From Morella rubra (lineage: Eukaryota; Streptophyta; Magnoliopsida; Fagales; Myricaceae), in NCBI GenBank assembly GCA_003952965.2, contig CM025850.1, positions 14,479,150 to 14,543,149 of the forward strand: DNA of 64,000 bases, in the 5' to 3' direction. Shown in pieces: positions 50,801 through 62,991 of this stretch. Made by a program: the position numbers and the translations under genes. Numbering within the stretch: position 1 is the first letter of the stretch; each line of letters begins with the position of its first letter. The notes under the pieces are model-generated. The model was not told the origin of the DNA, did not search any database, and saw only the letters and a list, made by a program, of their open reading frames with translations.

Positions 50801-53800
50801 TCCATTATACCTGAAAGTTCAGGCACTTTCAGAAAGTATTCCGGATGATATCAAGGTGATGTGCATGACCTTTTATTTTTTCGTCCAAGCAGGATTAAAT
50901 TTTTATTTCTCTGTAATTTTGTGGATGCCTGAAAGGCTTTCTTGCCATACTTCTTTTCTTTTGTTAACAGAAAGAGATTCAGGAGGCGAAACAAAGACTG
51001 GATGGAAAGGTGATCCCTCCAACTTCTTACCCCTTGAATATCATGATTGGAGGGAGCTTATAGTCTATTTATCTGTCACTGTCAAATGATACGTAACATT
51101 GTAAAGAAGCTCTCCAGACCTTGCTGGATAAGGATGCCTTCATTAGTTGATACTTGGTTACAGCTGTGAAAAGGCATCAGAAGGGTATATCACAATGCTA
51201 AAGGATCTTTCTAAAACCTAAATTATTATTCTAGTAAAGACTTCTCCATTGATTACATCTCTAATAGTTCAGTTCATAAATTTGATTACTTTCCCTTGAA
51301 ACCAACCTTCCACCCTCCTTATGATTTTGTGCTATAGTGGTGTTGGTGAACCTAAAAGGCCAAAAACTCCAGTAGAGCACCATTATTATTAAGTCTTGAA
51401 CTGAAATTACCACCATTATTTTTGTTTTTATGATTGGTTTTTTTTCTCAAGCGAAGTCACCTCCCAATTTCCATGACATAAAATTCCCTACTCAGATAGG
51501 TGCATCTCGGCTTGTTCTGGTTCTGTGCTGTCCAAAATTCCTTTGTCAACATGAAGAAATCAACTGCAGTTATAGCTGCTATCCACTGAGCTCCATATGT
51601 CTGTTACGATTGAACATTGTGCTGAAGTGATCTACTTGCTTTTCCCGTGTACATAGACTCCAATTAACAGTTTTTGTCGCTCTTTTGCTCTGCTTATTTA
51701 CTGCACAAATCTTTACCAGCGCACTCGTGTTGTGTGTGTGTGTAGAGAATCTGAGAGATGCGAGAGAGGAGAGAAAACATTTCCCGCTAAGCCTGAATGT
51801 TGCATTGGCCTGCAAGCTCAAGGAGAAAGGACTGATCTTAATTTTTCCAGAAAGTGACTGATTGAGGTCATAAATGTGTAATATTAAATGACTGCTCGAT
51901 CATGCTGTGTGGGAATAATTGTTTTTTTGAATGTGTGGGTTTGGTTGCGCATGTGTCGAATTGCAAATTTCAAGTAATGATTTTCGGTTCTCTTCCATCT
52001 ATGATCTTTTAAGCAGTTTTATGTAATATATTTGTGCAGCTGCCTGTGCAAGATTATGTGTTTCATTTTGATTATGAAAGGCTGCAGCTCTGGCTACTAA
52101 TACCATTCAATTGCCAATGAACAACTAAGGTATCTTGGTTGAGAAAAGATTTCCCTATTACTTGTCCGAAGTGGGACACCGATCAATTCCAGAATGGGAT
52201 TTTTAACTGGACTGAGAGGTCTTACTATGTTTCATATTTGGCAGCTCTTAATTCCATTAGGCAAAATACTTTATATATGATCGAGCACAATTGATTCATT
52301 CAGAGCATCTGTGGGGTAAAGTTATATTAGTTTTTGGGTATTAATGCTGAGAATGAACATTTCATTGATTTGGTACTGTATGAGTGTTTTGGGGAACTGA
52401 TTCGTCCATGATTCGGGGAATTTTACTGGTTAATTTTATCATTATCTTATAATATGCCTTTCTTTTGAAAACAATTTGTTTTTGTATGTTCCTCAATTTT
52501 TTTTAAGTTTTTTTTTATACTTTTATAAAATGTCACTCATATCTTCAATATTGTGATTTATGGTTCAGGACTCAAGATATGGACTCAGGGATCTTTTAAT
52601 TTCAAACCCTATCCCCAAGCAACATAGATTGTGTATAATAACTGAAAGTTATAATTTTGAGGAATTGTTTTATTTGTTAGGTGATGTTAACTTTATTTTG
52701 CGTGGTTATTTTATGTGTGAATATGTTTGGTTGTAAATATTTTGTATTCTGAGAATTCATGAGATTTTTTTATCTTATCTATCAGTTTTGCAACACGGAG
52801 AAGAAAATTGCCGCCAAGCTGAAATCATTTGCAGAAAGTTCAGTGTTGTTGGAGGATGAAAACAAAATTCGGCGTGATCTTTTTGATCTTCTTCAGGTAA
52901 TTCAAATAGAAAAGTTAGTTTTGTAATTCTCAACTCCCAAGGTGTTCATTTTTTATTGTTTTAGGTGAATTATAAATTGGGCACTCTTCTTAAGTGTTCT
53001 ATGGGCTGTTTAGAATTGCCAGTACTTGTCCTGGTTCTATATTTCAATCTTCAATTCTTTCTGCAGAATATAGTTCTTATTAGAGATTCAGAGGATCCAA
53101 GGAAGTTCTATCCTCGTTTCAATATTGAAGATACTTCAAGTTTTAAGGATTTGGATGAACACAGGTACTTGAGATCTTTTTATTTTGGAAAAAGAGATTA
53201 TTTCTTGCCTATATGTGTTCCTGATAGAGAAATCTATCCCTGGCCTGAGTTAAAGAGCACTGAATTTTGTGTGTGTGTATGTATGTTCATATCTTATTCA
53301 TTTTGGTCATCTATTCTCGGTGCCACAAAGAATTATTTTCCCGCTTTCTTTTTTCAACTCTCACTAGATACTACAAAGATAGCAGCTTACTTGCCTTTTC
53401 ATGCTTCAGCAAATGTGTTCTGAAAAGATTATACTATGACTACTATTTCTATCGGCAAGAGAATCTTTGGCGGGAAAATGCTTTGAAGACCCTGCCCGTC
53501 CTGCTGAACTCATCGGAGATGCTAGCCTGTGGGGAAGATCTGGGTCTTATTCCTTCTTGTGTGCACCCTGTATGCTCATTGAACCATCACCCGTTCTTCC
53601 CTTTTCCTGAGAGGGGTTCATCTTTCTGTTTTATTTCTGTTGTGAGCAAATATCTGACTAAAGGAGTGTCTTCTAACAGCTTAAATCTTGATGCAGGTCA
53701 TGCAAGAGTTGGCATTAATAGGTTTGCGCATTCAACGTATGCCGAGCGAACCTGGGTTGGAGTTTGGTATTCCTTCTGAATACAGCTACATGACAGTAAG

Positions 53801-56134
53801 ATCTTGCGTTACAGCTTGACTATCCTATGCCCATTTAATGGAATGCTGCTAGTTACTTTCTGTCATGGCATTCTCTAATAGTGTACAAAACCATTATACT
53901 AGTAGTTTAGATGAGATTGACATTATTTTGTGTAAGTATTTAAATGGATCATCTCTAGGATGGTAAGATCTTCTCATACTGCTCATCTATCTTGAGACCA
54001 TTATTTTTTGGTGCACTTCGGTGCTTCTGGAATAGGATACTATTTTTTTACTTTCCATGTATAGCATGCATTCTGGCAGGTCTCAAAACCAACATCACAA
54101 ATAAGAACAAAACAAAATATTCTCTTAGGATGTCTTAAAATGCATGTAACTTCAGATGAGGCAAGATTGGCAACTGATAAGAAAGTCTGAAAGGCTTACA
54201 ATTTCTTTTATACAATCGGAAAATTATGATTTTTATTTCTTTCTTTTATGCATATAGTCGTGAAATGTGTAGTTGATCTATAAGGCATGATGATAAAGAG
54301 TAAAAAACGATCATCCTCCCACTAGTGGATCCAAATATGACTACCTATGAGTGAAAATGTGTATCAAATTCTAATACTGAGTTCAATACTCAAGCTGAAA
54401 AAGAAGTCAATGATAGAACTAATAATAAATTATTTACAGAATAATTCAACATACTGGCATTAAATTTCTCTAACAGATCATGGGATTTTGTAGATTCTCA
54501 TCTCATTTCCTTCACGTCCTTGCATGTTTTAAGATGGCTATTATGGTGCTGCTTTATCTTTTTTACAATCAACTTGGTGGCTTTTTATTGTCTTTCTATC
54601 ATTGCCTCATTGGGATCATCTTCATAATGTTCATCCGATAATCGTTTATGCGACATGCAGTCTTGTAACAGTATATTGAAAGAGTTTCAATTTGTTTGAA
54701 AACTAAGAATCACAAGTTTTGCCATAGTCAGTGTGTGAATCTGATTTCATGTCACCAATTACTTTTCATTTTATGTTTTTTATGCATTATATGCAAATTT
54801 TTTGTACTCGGGTATTCATAATTTATAACGTCGATGTGGACAATACACAGTAAGTCGTAAACTTTGGTGATGCTTTATTGTAAAAATTTTGGGCTGTTGG
54901 AGTTGGTGAAAAAGTGAAGAGAGAGATGATTTGAATGAATTTTTTACATTTATTTGGAGTGAAAAATGATGATTTGATGAGGAGAGAGAGCGAATTTTGA
55001 GGAATTATTTTATTGGGGTGGAAAAATAGGAGGCTCGAAATTTCCACTCCCAAACATCTCCAAATATATTCCATTTCTTTTTTACGATAAAGCTCTGGAT
55101 TTTGGATGTTGCATCTGGTCCTGTGAATAAAGTAGTCAAGCTCAATGGATCTTTACTTATTTTTCATAAGAATGTGACTGATCTTTACTTATTTTTCATT
55201 AGAATGTGACTGATTGGGTAGGTGCATAAATGTGTTCAGGTGTGTGCTTCATCTTGCCATGACTGCTCGACCATGCGTGCTTGGTGGGAAGAAGATGAAG
55301 AAAGAAGATGTAGATTTTTTGAGAGTGTAGTGGGTTCTGACATGTTGCCACCTAGCCGATGTGTTCCAGATATTGCAAATTTCATCATAAGGCAACATGT
55401 TGAAGCCCCATCAATGTGGGCAATTTTCCCTCTACAGGTATTGTGATGGTGATGTTGATAATGAGCTCTTCAATGACGGTCTAAAACACTGGCTGTTATG
55501 ATCTTTTAAATTCAGATTCAATGTCCCCGTGGGAAGTGCAATATGTAACACTGCTAAAATTCTCTCCCCTGTATTTCGTGTGTCAAAGCCTGCTTAATTC
55601 AGTCGTGTTTTTTGTTGCATGTAGATTATGTGTTTCATTTTGTGATCAGGACCTGTTAGCACTGAAAGAAGAATACACAACACGCCCTGCAGCAGAGGAG
55701 ACAATCAATGACCCCACAAATCCAAAGCACTACTGGAGATACCGTATGTATTAAATTTCTCTATTAAACTTAAACTCAGCCTGTTTTGGCTTTGGCTTTT
55801 TTGTTGTTTTTCTAGCTGCGCTCATGTTTCCAACTAACTAAGGTATACTGTACATTCATACCACATCATGTTTCTGTGTCTCTGTCTTTACTCAGGTGTG
55901 CATGTGACACTGGAGTCGTTGATGAAGGACAATGAACTTAAAGCCGCTATTAAAGATCTTGTCCGAGGGAGTGGAAGATCATATCCCGTGGTAGAAGAAA
56001 ATGAAGTTGAAGTGAAAGAAGAGACAACAGCCACAAGTACTGGGAAACAGCAGGTTGCCAATGGGAAGGAAACGATGCCGCTTGGCTCGGAGTTAACTGG
56101 AGTTCCACAAAAGGAGACTCTAGTGGTCCTCTAA
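47882..56134 (+). CDS. DPE2: DPE2-like 4-alpha-glucanotransferase (disproportionating enzyme 2), catalytic core missing
   Basis: DPE2 is the cytosolic GH77 enzyme that moves a glucosyl unit from maltose to heteroglycan at night. Exons read here: 47882-48235, 49335-49452, 49554-49603, 49722-49849, 49981-50107, 50192-50388, 50777-50855, 50971-51009; then 52786-52896, 53067-53164, 53410-53569, 53697-53795, 55240-55437, 55650-55743, 55896-56134. All phases agree and no stop interrupts them (about 696 residues; Arabidopsis DPE2 is about 955). Exons 1-5 give two N-terminal CBM20 starch-binding domains (LPYYTQWGQSLLVCGSEP; VYVIGS...LGQWKV). Exon 6 starts GH77 (PWRGAGVAIPMFSVRSE). The later exons keep the acid/base Glu region (ACGEDLGLIPSCVHP) and HDCSTMRAWWEEDEE. 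About 260 residues between exon 8 and 52786, including the nucleophile Asp (RIDH motif of the family), are absent. ATG 47882 fits the family start; 47843 is an in-frame upstream alternative. Confidence 0.9.
49850..49980 (+). other. DPE2: U12-type AT-AC intron in DPE2
   Basis: The intron between exons 4 and 5 starts ATATCCTTTT and ends CCAC. A perfect U12 branch-site match TTCCTTGAC (49961-49969) lies 11 bases before the end. No GT-AG pair here gives the conserved KYSKYGKAGKFSLE reading. Phase agrees (exon 4 leaves two bases). This would need the minor spliceosome. Confidence 0.88.
51829..52650 (+). pseudogene. Decayed tandem copy of the DPE2 3' end, inside the gap intron
   Basis: Four blocks match the intact 3' end in the same order. 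GTGACTGATTG...CATAAATGTG (51845-51873) and GACTGCTCGATCATGC (51888-51903) match 55206-55275. ATTGCAAATTTCAAG (51959-51973) matches 55372-55387. AGATTATGTGTTTCATTTTG (52051-52070) matches 55623-55642. AACTAAGGTAT (52121-52131) matches 55835-55845. Downstream flank then follows: ATTTCATTGATTTGGTACTG (52351-52370) matches 56505-56525, and the poly(T)/AAAATGTCAC...CAACATAGATTGTGTAT block (52490-52636) matches 56710-56893. It is heavily decayed, with exon pieces deleted, and cannot code. Confidence 0.8.
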
Positions 56135-56622
56135 TTTCATCAAATTTATTATACTCCTACAGGCTACAGCTAGCAGACCTGAGTCATTTACATAATGAGG
56201 TGAATTCAAATAAAGTTCGCCCATGGCAGCTATTGAAGTTGACCCTCTTTCATGATTCCCTACTTGTCAGGAACAAAGCTTATAAAACATTTGATGCGCA
56301 TATGTGTAATCCGAGCTACCAAGTTGTTATTTATTTGTTCTATTCTAGAGCTACTATCTATAAAGTTTCTTCTGTATTCTTTCTGAGTCTGACTTTCCAG
56401 TAGAAGTCTATTTATGAGCAACAATCAGTTTCAGGGTTCAAATGAAATAGGTCTCCATACAGATAATCAAAAAATTAGAGAATGACAGAGTTTGAAAGAC
56501 TTTATTTCATTGGCTTTGGTACTTATGAGTGTTGCATTAAGGGGAAGCAAACAAACAGGACCGCTAAAAGATGCCAAGAGTCGTCTAAGATCGTGGAATT
56601 TTACTGGGTTAGGTCTCTCTTA

Positions 56623-56665
<43 letters not shown>

Positions 56666-56907
56666 TTCTTTTTTTTTTTAAACGAATTTCGTTTTTTATG
56701 TTATTAAATGTCCTCAATGTTTTTTTAATTTTTTTTTTATATTTTTATAAAATGTCACGTTATAAAATTTCATTTGTGATTTATGGAAGACTAATGGAAG
56801 GACTCAAGAATATGTGACTCTGGGATCAATTTTTTGAATTTCAAACCCTATAGACAAATTTATGACAATGCCACGCAACATAGATTGTGTATATAACAAC
56901 TAAGCCT
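56135..56907 (+). other. DPE2 3' flank with (TTA)n microsatellite
   Basis: Probable 3' untranslated region followed by flank. A (TTA) repeat of about 13 units lies at 56625-56665. From about 56500 on, the sequence is the intact partner of the decayed flank at 52340-52650. It ends with AACAACTAAGCCT (56895-56907), the 5' target-site copy of the next element. Confidence 0.6.
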
Positions 56908-57860
56908 CTATAAGAGAAGCAAATTTAAACCCACGACATCTAGAGAGAGAGCGTCTGCCCTCTTTCTAGCCCTCCTCCTTTCGTATCTGACCAGCCCCTC
57001 TCGTTTTCTCTGACGACGGGAGCAGCTTTTGCTTCTCCCGTCTCTCCCTTCCCTTTCCCTCTCTCCCCCTGTTATCCTCCCTTGGCTGTTCGACCTTGTC
57101 TCCCCTCCATTACTAGTGTTCTTTGCTCCTCCGTTTTGAAGCCTTTCATGGCTAGATCTCATCTGGTTAGAAGTTTTTTGGTGGCCACGCGCAGCACGAC
57201 AGAGCTCCTTAGCTCCAAGCGCTCATCTTCCCACCCTTCTAGAGCTGGTGCGGCAGCGCATGGGGATCCACGCGCATCCACAAGCCCGCCCTTTTTGTGC
57301 TTTGTTTGGGTTGTTTCATGTGGTTTTTTACGCCCTTGTGTTTTGGCCGACAGTCTCTGGAGTTCTTTTGTAGTGTGCTTAGTTATTTTCTTGGTGTTGC
57401 TAATAATTTTGTTTCTCTGGACTTTTGTGGGATGGATCTTGCGACATCCTTCTTGTCGAGGAGTCTCCTTGCAGACATGAACACATTGGTGGCTAGTTCC
57501 TTTTTGTAGTGGCTGATCGGCAATTGTTGGCTCTCCATGTTTTTCTCCCTTGCACTTGTGCTATTTTGGACAGGTTTCTGGGGTCACTGGCAATCATTTC
57601 CTTCGGTTGTGGCAAAGTTTGCTTTCGGTCTTTGGACCTGATTCAAAACTATGGGTCTTTTAACCTATCTGTATATGACCTTTTATGGGCATCTGGATTC
57701 CGGCCTTTAAAGCCGTTCAATGTATGGCCCTTCAGGCCTTTATTATTGCTGTTCCGGGTTTCATGCCCCTGTTCCTTGCTAATAGCCTTAGAGACTTGTT
57801 TGTATGCAGCACGGTTGTACTGTTCCAGTGAGATGAATTTTCACATTTGCTTAAAAAAAA
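56908..57860 (+). mobile_element. Unclassified retroposon with poly(A) and 13-bp TSD
   Basis: About 953 bp ending in a poly(A), flanked by perfect direct repeats AACAACTAAGCCT (56895-56907 and 57861-57873). The paralogous flank at 52620-52650 lacks the insert and serves as an empty site. The body is CT-rich at the 5' side and holds an open frame (57082-57480) with a hydrophobic C-terminal half, but no family is recognised. It could be a non-autonomous LINE derivative or a processed retrocopy. Confidence 0.8.
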
Positions 57861-58075
57861 AACAACTAAGCCTTTTTTTTTTGGGGGGGGTAATGTGGGA
57901 AAGTCATTACATTGAATCTTTTTTCTAGGCTCACACCAATTCAGTTGAAAATACACTGATGAGGCTGAGAGCACAATAACAACTACGAATACTTGAATCA
58001 ACTCCTAATCAAAGTATCACTTAAGTAACGGATATGTGTGTGGTGAAAAATAATTGATTTAATCTCAAGTATAAG

Positions 58076-58527
58076 AACATTCCTAGCAGTTTATTCAAAT
58101 TTAGCTTTTTATTTTAACCAAAAAACACACTTATCTATTTTAACTATCAACTTTTTAAAAACACTCCTAACAGCTTCTCTATTTTAACCATCTATTTTTA
58201 CTATTCTATTTAAATATTATTTTTTTAATATTTTTTTATTATTTTTCTAATATTTATATTGTTAAATATTCGTTTTATTGTAACTTTCTTAGAGGAAGAA
58301 CAGGAAAAAAAAAAGAGAGGGAGAACGTGAGAGTTGGGAGGAAGAAAAAAAAAAGAGAAAAAAAAAAAAAGATATTAATATTTTAAAATAGTACATTAAA
58401 TAGTGATTCTCTAAAAATAAAGAATTACTATTTACATGTTAAAGTTTTTTATTAAAATAAATAAGTTGTTATAGGATATTTTTTTAACTTTTTTATTAAA
58501 TTAAAAGAGAAAATGCTAGGAATGGTT
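58076..58527. mobile_element. MITE with inverted ends
   Basis: Left end AACATTCCTAGCAGTTT and reverse complement of the right end AACCATTCCTAGCATTTT, about 450 bp apart, very AT-rich, no coding capacity. No clear target-site duplication, so class and exact ends are open. Confidence 0.6.
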
Positions 58528-59001
58528 TAACGACAAAAATCGAATTCCTCTTTTCTCTCTCGTCCTGTTTGGGCTTCCTCCCCCCCTAGCCCCCCCCCCC
58601 CCCCACACCACCCAATCCTCGCCTACCGACAGCTTTGACCCTACCGTTCGTGCTACAGTCGGTCTGTATGTCGGTGTCCTTCCAATTCCTTTCCCTGAAG
58701 GCCTACCCCTTTCCTTTTTCTCTCGATGCGTGCTCTATCCTGTTGTCACGCTCAGATTTCTTTTGGCGATTATTTCACATCAACTCTTTTTGTCACGCTG
58801 GCTCAGCCTCCCCTGCATTGTCCAGGTTAATCGCTTTGATTTTTGTTTGTGCTGCTCTTGTGCCCAGGTCCCCTTGCTTTTTCTGCCTTCTTATACCTTG
58901 GCCTAGGCCCCCTCCTCTTCATCTCCTTCTCCCCTTTTTGTTCGTGTCTCTTGTCTCGAGCTCTCTGGTCTGTATCATTTTCTTGCTTTGACCTTGTTGT
59001 G

Positions 59002-60300
59002 ATGGAATCTTTGCGGGATGAAATGGAGAGTCTGATACAAAGAACTGAAGCTCTGAACAGAGAGAGTAACCCTCCAAAGGACTGCCAAGACTCTGAGGGT
59101 ACCTTCTCCACTTCAAACCTCTTTTTGATTGGCAGGATTATTTTCAACTGTCCTCAAAGTCTTGCTTCAATCAAAGGTGTCACTCTAAGGGTGTGGTTTT
59201 TTGCAGATCAGCTGGAAGTTAAAGAATTAAAGGTAACCATCTTCTCGTTTGAGCTCTTGCGAGCGGTATATCGTCATAAAGTGTTGCTAAGGCATCCGTG
59301 GAATTTTAGGGGTAACCTGATGGTCATCAAATCTTGGGACCCAGGTTTGACTTGGAAGGAGATTTGACCTTGTAACCACTCCCCCGTGGAAGCAAATCCA
59401 TGGTCTGTTGATGGACAAATCGAACGAACAAACTGGTAGAAATATTGGAGAGGCTGTTGGATAGGTTCTGGAATTTGAGGGAAACAAATCAACCTGTATT
59501 TGGTGTGTGCCATTCATTCGGGTCTGTGTTCTTTTCAACACTAGTAGCCCTCTTCCCCCTGGTTACTGGCTTACTAGAAGCAATATGGAGGCTATGAGGG
59601 TGCATTTCATGTTTGAGAGAATCTTCGTGTTATGCTATGGCTGTGAGCGTCTAGGCCACATCAATCTAACTGTGAGTTCTATGCTGAGGGAAAGGATGTT
59701 GAAGGTAAATATGGACCTTGGCTGAAAGTAGATCTCCCTGATTTTTCTACTGGAAGGGATCGGGGACGCACCCTTGTTGCCACTTCGATGCAAAGTGCTA
59801 GTTCAGGCCCTTTCTTACACCGGGAGTTGCTCCCGTATACTAACCTCCCGGTTCTCTGTCCCTCGGCGGCGCAACCGACCCAACCCCAGTCAAGCAGCAT
59901 TTTAAGGCCCCATAGTGGCATTGGAAATTCAGATATTGAGACTGGTGGTGCAAATATCATCTCTGACCTGGGTCCAAGGACAGTGCAGGCAAAATGGCCC
60001 TGTTGATTAGACCTCGGGTTGAGTCAGATTTGGTGTCAGACAATAAGGAAAGGATTGCGTGGGAGAGTTAGACTATGCTGGTGGCGATCTTCTGAAAAGC
60101 ATAAAGGCCTTTGAAACTTTTACCATGAAGACGATTGCAGAGACGATAGTTGCACGAAATGAAATTATCCGAGAAGGTTCATTTTTTTACTCTTTGGTTG
60201 CTGAACTTAGAAGTAAGCGGGCTGCCACTTTTGAGAAGCTTATTGAGGCTAACCAAACTCATGAGCTCGGCCCAACTAAGTTCTCACTCAAATAAGCCCA
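59002..60300 (+). pseudogene. LINE 2 ORF1: DUF4283 and degraded zinc knuckle
   Basis: From MESLRDEMESLIQRTEALN a DUF4283-like domain follows, with FLIGRIIFNCPQS, HPWNFRGNLMVIKSWDPG (59290-59343) and, after a frameshift near 59363, TPPWKQIHGLLMDKSNEQTG. A stop interrupts at about 59461. The zinc knuckle CYGCERLGHIN (59635-59667) has its last cysteine shifted out of frame. The tail includes a 78-codon frame (60059-60295) with charged helix-like sequence. It is homologous in plan to LINE 1 ORF1 but clearly a different copy. Confidence 0.8.
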
Positions 60301-60332
60301 AACTTCATAAGCCTAAAATCATTAGATACTTG

Positions 60333-62991
60333 GGGCTTATTTGGTTCTGGGTTCAAGTCCTGGTTTTGGGGTTCAAACCAAGAGTTGAACCCACTAACCA
60401 GAACCAACGTTTAGCTTGGTTCAAAATTATCACGGCACACTTACGTGTCACATGCTCATTGCATCGTTTCTATCCAAAGTTGAAATGTACTTCTACCTGC
60501 TGCCCAGACAAAAGTCGGGCATCAAGGCCCTACGTTCTGACCATTTTTCAGATAATCAACACAAATGTCTTCGCTTGCTAAAATTACTGTGCACTCTTCA
60601 ATAGGAAGTAGTGATCCAAACTCCCTCTCTCCGTTCCACCCTCACTACCTCGTTGTCCATGGCTGCCAACTAAGTGCTTATTTATTTCGTGGTCTCCTTC
60701 TCCAATTGCCTCTTTAATACCCAGCAATATCTTGTCAGGGGTGCGCATTCGCGCGGGCGAGCCAGATGCTCAAGTCGAACAGTGCGCATTCGCGCCCAGT
60801 GTTAGGGTCCCCGGTCAAGGAACCCAAAACAAGCACCAACTTCTCCGTAAGCGATCTGCTCCAGTACTACCAATGATCCTCCTGACCAGTGGTACTCGAT
60901 CTACTCCAATACCACACGATCCTCCTGACCAGTTCCAGTAACACACGAGCGAAGTAAATAGGATCTAACACACTGAGAATGAAGAATACCTCACTGTTTG
61001 ATAAAAGTAAACGTGGTCTAAGGATTATTAGGTCAGAAATGAAGAATAGTTAGGTTAGGAGGTGATCGGGTAAAGCCCCCTGAAACCTTAGCAGAATGAA
61101 TACAAGGTTATTAGCCCTGACACCTACTTAGCATATACATGCCTATGCTTGGCCAAAACACTCAACAAAAGCTCTTAGGCTCTCGTAAACTCTATGACTC
61201 TCAATGATAAACTCAACTGCACCGAAGGGTGTTTATATAGACATCCTTCGGTGCTTGCAAAACCCTAATGGACTCAAAATCAAATATAAATCAAATCGCC
61301 CCTCGTTGGAAATCAATCCCGTCGATCACGTAGATTTGATATTACATGCCTAAATAAACCGAACTCAAAAAGGAAAGAAAATATTCTAGACTTTCAGAGA
61401 CGTTCGAATCTAGAAGATTGACTGCATCGTATCGCTTCATGGAAGGAAACCAGTCGCCGAAGATCTTTCCATAAATAACGTGGTTGCGCTGCCGCTTCTC
61501 TCCGATCGGGTCTTGAGCTGGTCCTGGTCAGTCTGCGACTGATTGGTCGACCTGCTGGCATAAATATCGCTGGGCTCATGGTCGGTCAGCACGTCTGGGC
61601 TGTCCTGGTCGGTCGATCGGCTTGGGTTGCTCTGCTCGGTCTGCCTGTTCTGATTGGTTGATCTGCTTAGTTGCTCTGCTCGATCAGCCTGTTCTGATCG
61701 ATCAGTCTGGTAAGGATGCCCAGGTCGGGGTCGTATTGCTCGGCCACTGGCGCCGCTTCTTGCCCCTCATCTTCCTCCTCTAGGTAGTTCAGGCCGTGGT
61801 CTCCATTGGGGATCCTGTCACCCTGCCCGCGTGAAGTCTCGCGTGGGCAAGCCAGTTGCCCAATGTCCAGAATGAGACAGAGGGCAAGCAAGTTGCAAGT
61901 CACATTCCTTGACGGTGGGCATTCGCTTGCTCATTGCGCGACATCTCGCGCGGGCGAGCCAGTTGAACACTTGGTACAGAGGGCAGCCGCGCTCTCCCCG
62001 CGTGAGCGACTGCGCGGGCGAGTCCTTTGCCCAGGTCCCATTCTTGGACTTGGGGCAGCGCTCTCCCTGCGCGAGCTAGCTCTTTGCCCAAGCCCCACAA
62101 CGTGACTTTGGTAGCCGCGCGTTCCCCGCGCGATGTACTGTAGGTTGTCTTTGGCTTTTTTTGGTTCAGTTGTTGCAAGTTCCTTTTTCATATATATGAC
62201 TGTTTGTTTCAAAAAAAAAAAAGAAAAGAAAAGGAAAAACAATTAGCACACTATCATATGAATATCTTATACGTTTGGATTGAATAGTACTTATTGGTGA
62301 ATTGTTTTCTTTAGTCGCAGTTAGTAGTATTAAAGAAAAGATAAAAACTGCATATAATTGAAGAATAATATGCAAAGATAAGATAAATAAAGTAATGAGC
62401 TTCAAATATTTTATTATAAAAAGAAATAATATAATATTGCGGTTATTATATTGTCTAGTAATATTATATTCTTTAAATTATATTCCATATGCTATGACTT
62501 AATTCTAGACATTTCTATTCAATTTGTTGCTTTGACCTTATAACGTAAAATATATGTTTGGTTCTACGGAATAACTCAGACGAGGGTTATCTAAATTCAA
62601 GCACGTTTTTTTATCTTTCTTTAAGGAAGGAAATCTTGTATAGTGGTGCCATCCATAGTGTTATCTCTATAATATAATATTATAAATCGCTCTCTCTCTC
62701 TGCTGTTGAGATTTGGAAATGGAATCAACAAGAGTGTGTACCTCCTGTGTTCTGTTGGCCATTGCTATGTCGGATGGAGTTGACCAAGAGTGAGAAGAGT
62801 GAGAGATGAGTGGAAGTGGGCCCACAATGAGACATAAGCGACGAAGGGGTTCACATCGTTTGTCAGATGTCACCATCAATGGTAGGTGCGCGAGAACGTG
62901 AGGGTTGAGCTAGGGTCCAACTCCGTGGAACTAGAACTAGAACTAGAACCTGGACTTGAACCATGACCTCGACCCATAACCAAACAAGCCC
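60333..62991. mobile_element. TIR element in LINE 2, TTG target-site repeat, Harbinger-like
   Basis: The left end GGGCTTATTTGGTTCTGGGT and the reverse complement of the right end GGGCTTGTTTGGTTATGGGT are inverted copies (25 of the first 31 positions agree). TTG flanks both sides (60330-60332 and 62992-62994). A 3-bp duplication and G-rich ends suggest a PIF/Harbinger-like element, but TTG is not the usual TWA and no transposase is seen. The interior looks composite: LTR-like sequence with TTTATATAG (61231), a GGTCGG/TGATTGGT-rich stretch (61500-61730), a GC-rich repeat zone (61800-62140) and a poly(A) near 62210. Confidence 0.6.
61800..62140. repeat. GC-rich degenerate repeats, CGCGCGGGCGAGCC core
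   Basis: Variants of CGCGCGGGCGAGCCAGTTG and CTCCCCGCGTGAGCGA recur at about 61827, 61940, 62002 and 62018, with partners near 60748 and 60791 outside the block. Each is followed by TTTGCCCAGG/AGTTGCCCAA-like text. Unusually GC- and CpG-rich for this AT-rich window. Confidence 0.65.

Noticed and set aside
57082..57480. 132-codon frame with hydrophobic C-terminal half in the retroposon
   Set aside because: No family match; kept only as a note in the retroposon entry.
60345..60375. GGGTTCAAGTCC resembling a tRNA T-loop
   Set aside because: No acceptor, D or anticodon arms around it; it is part of the terminal inverted repeat.
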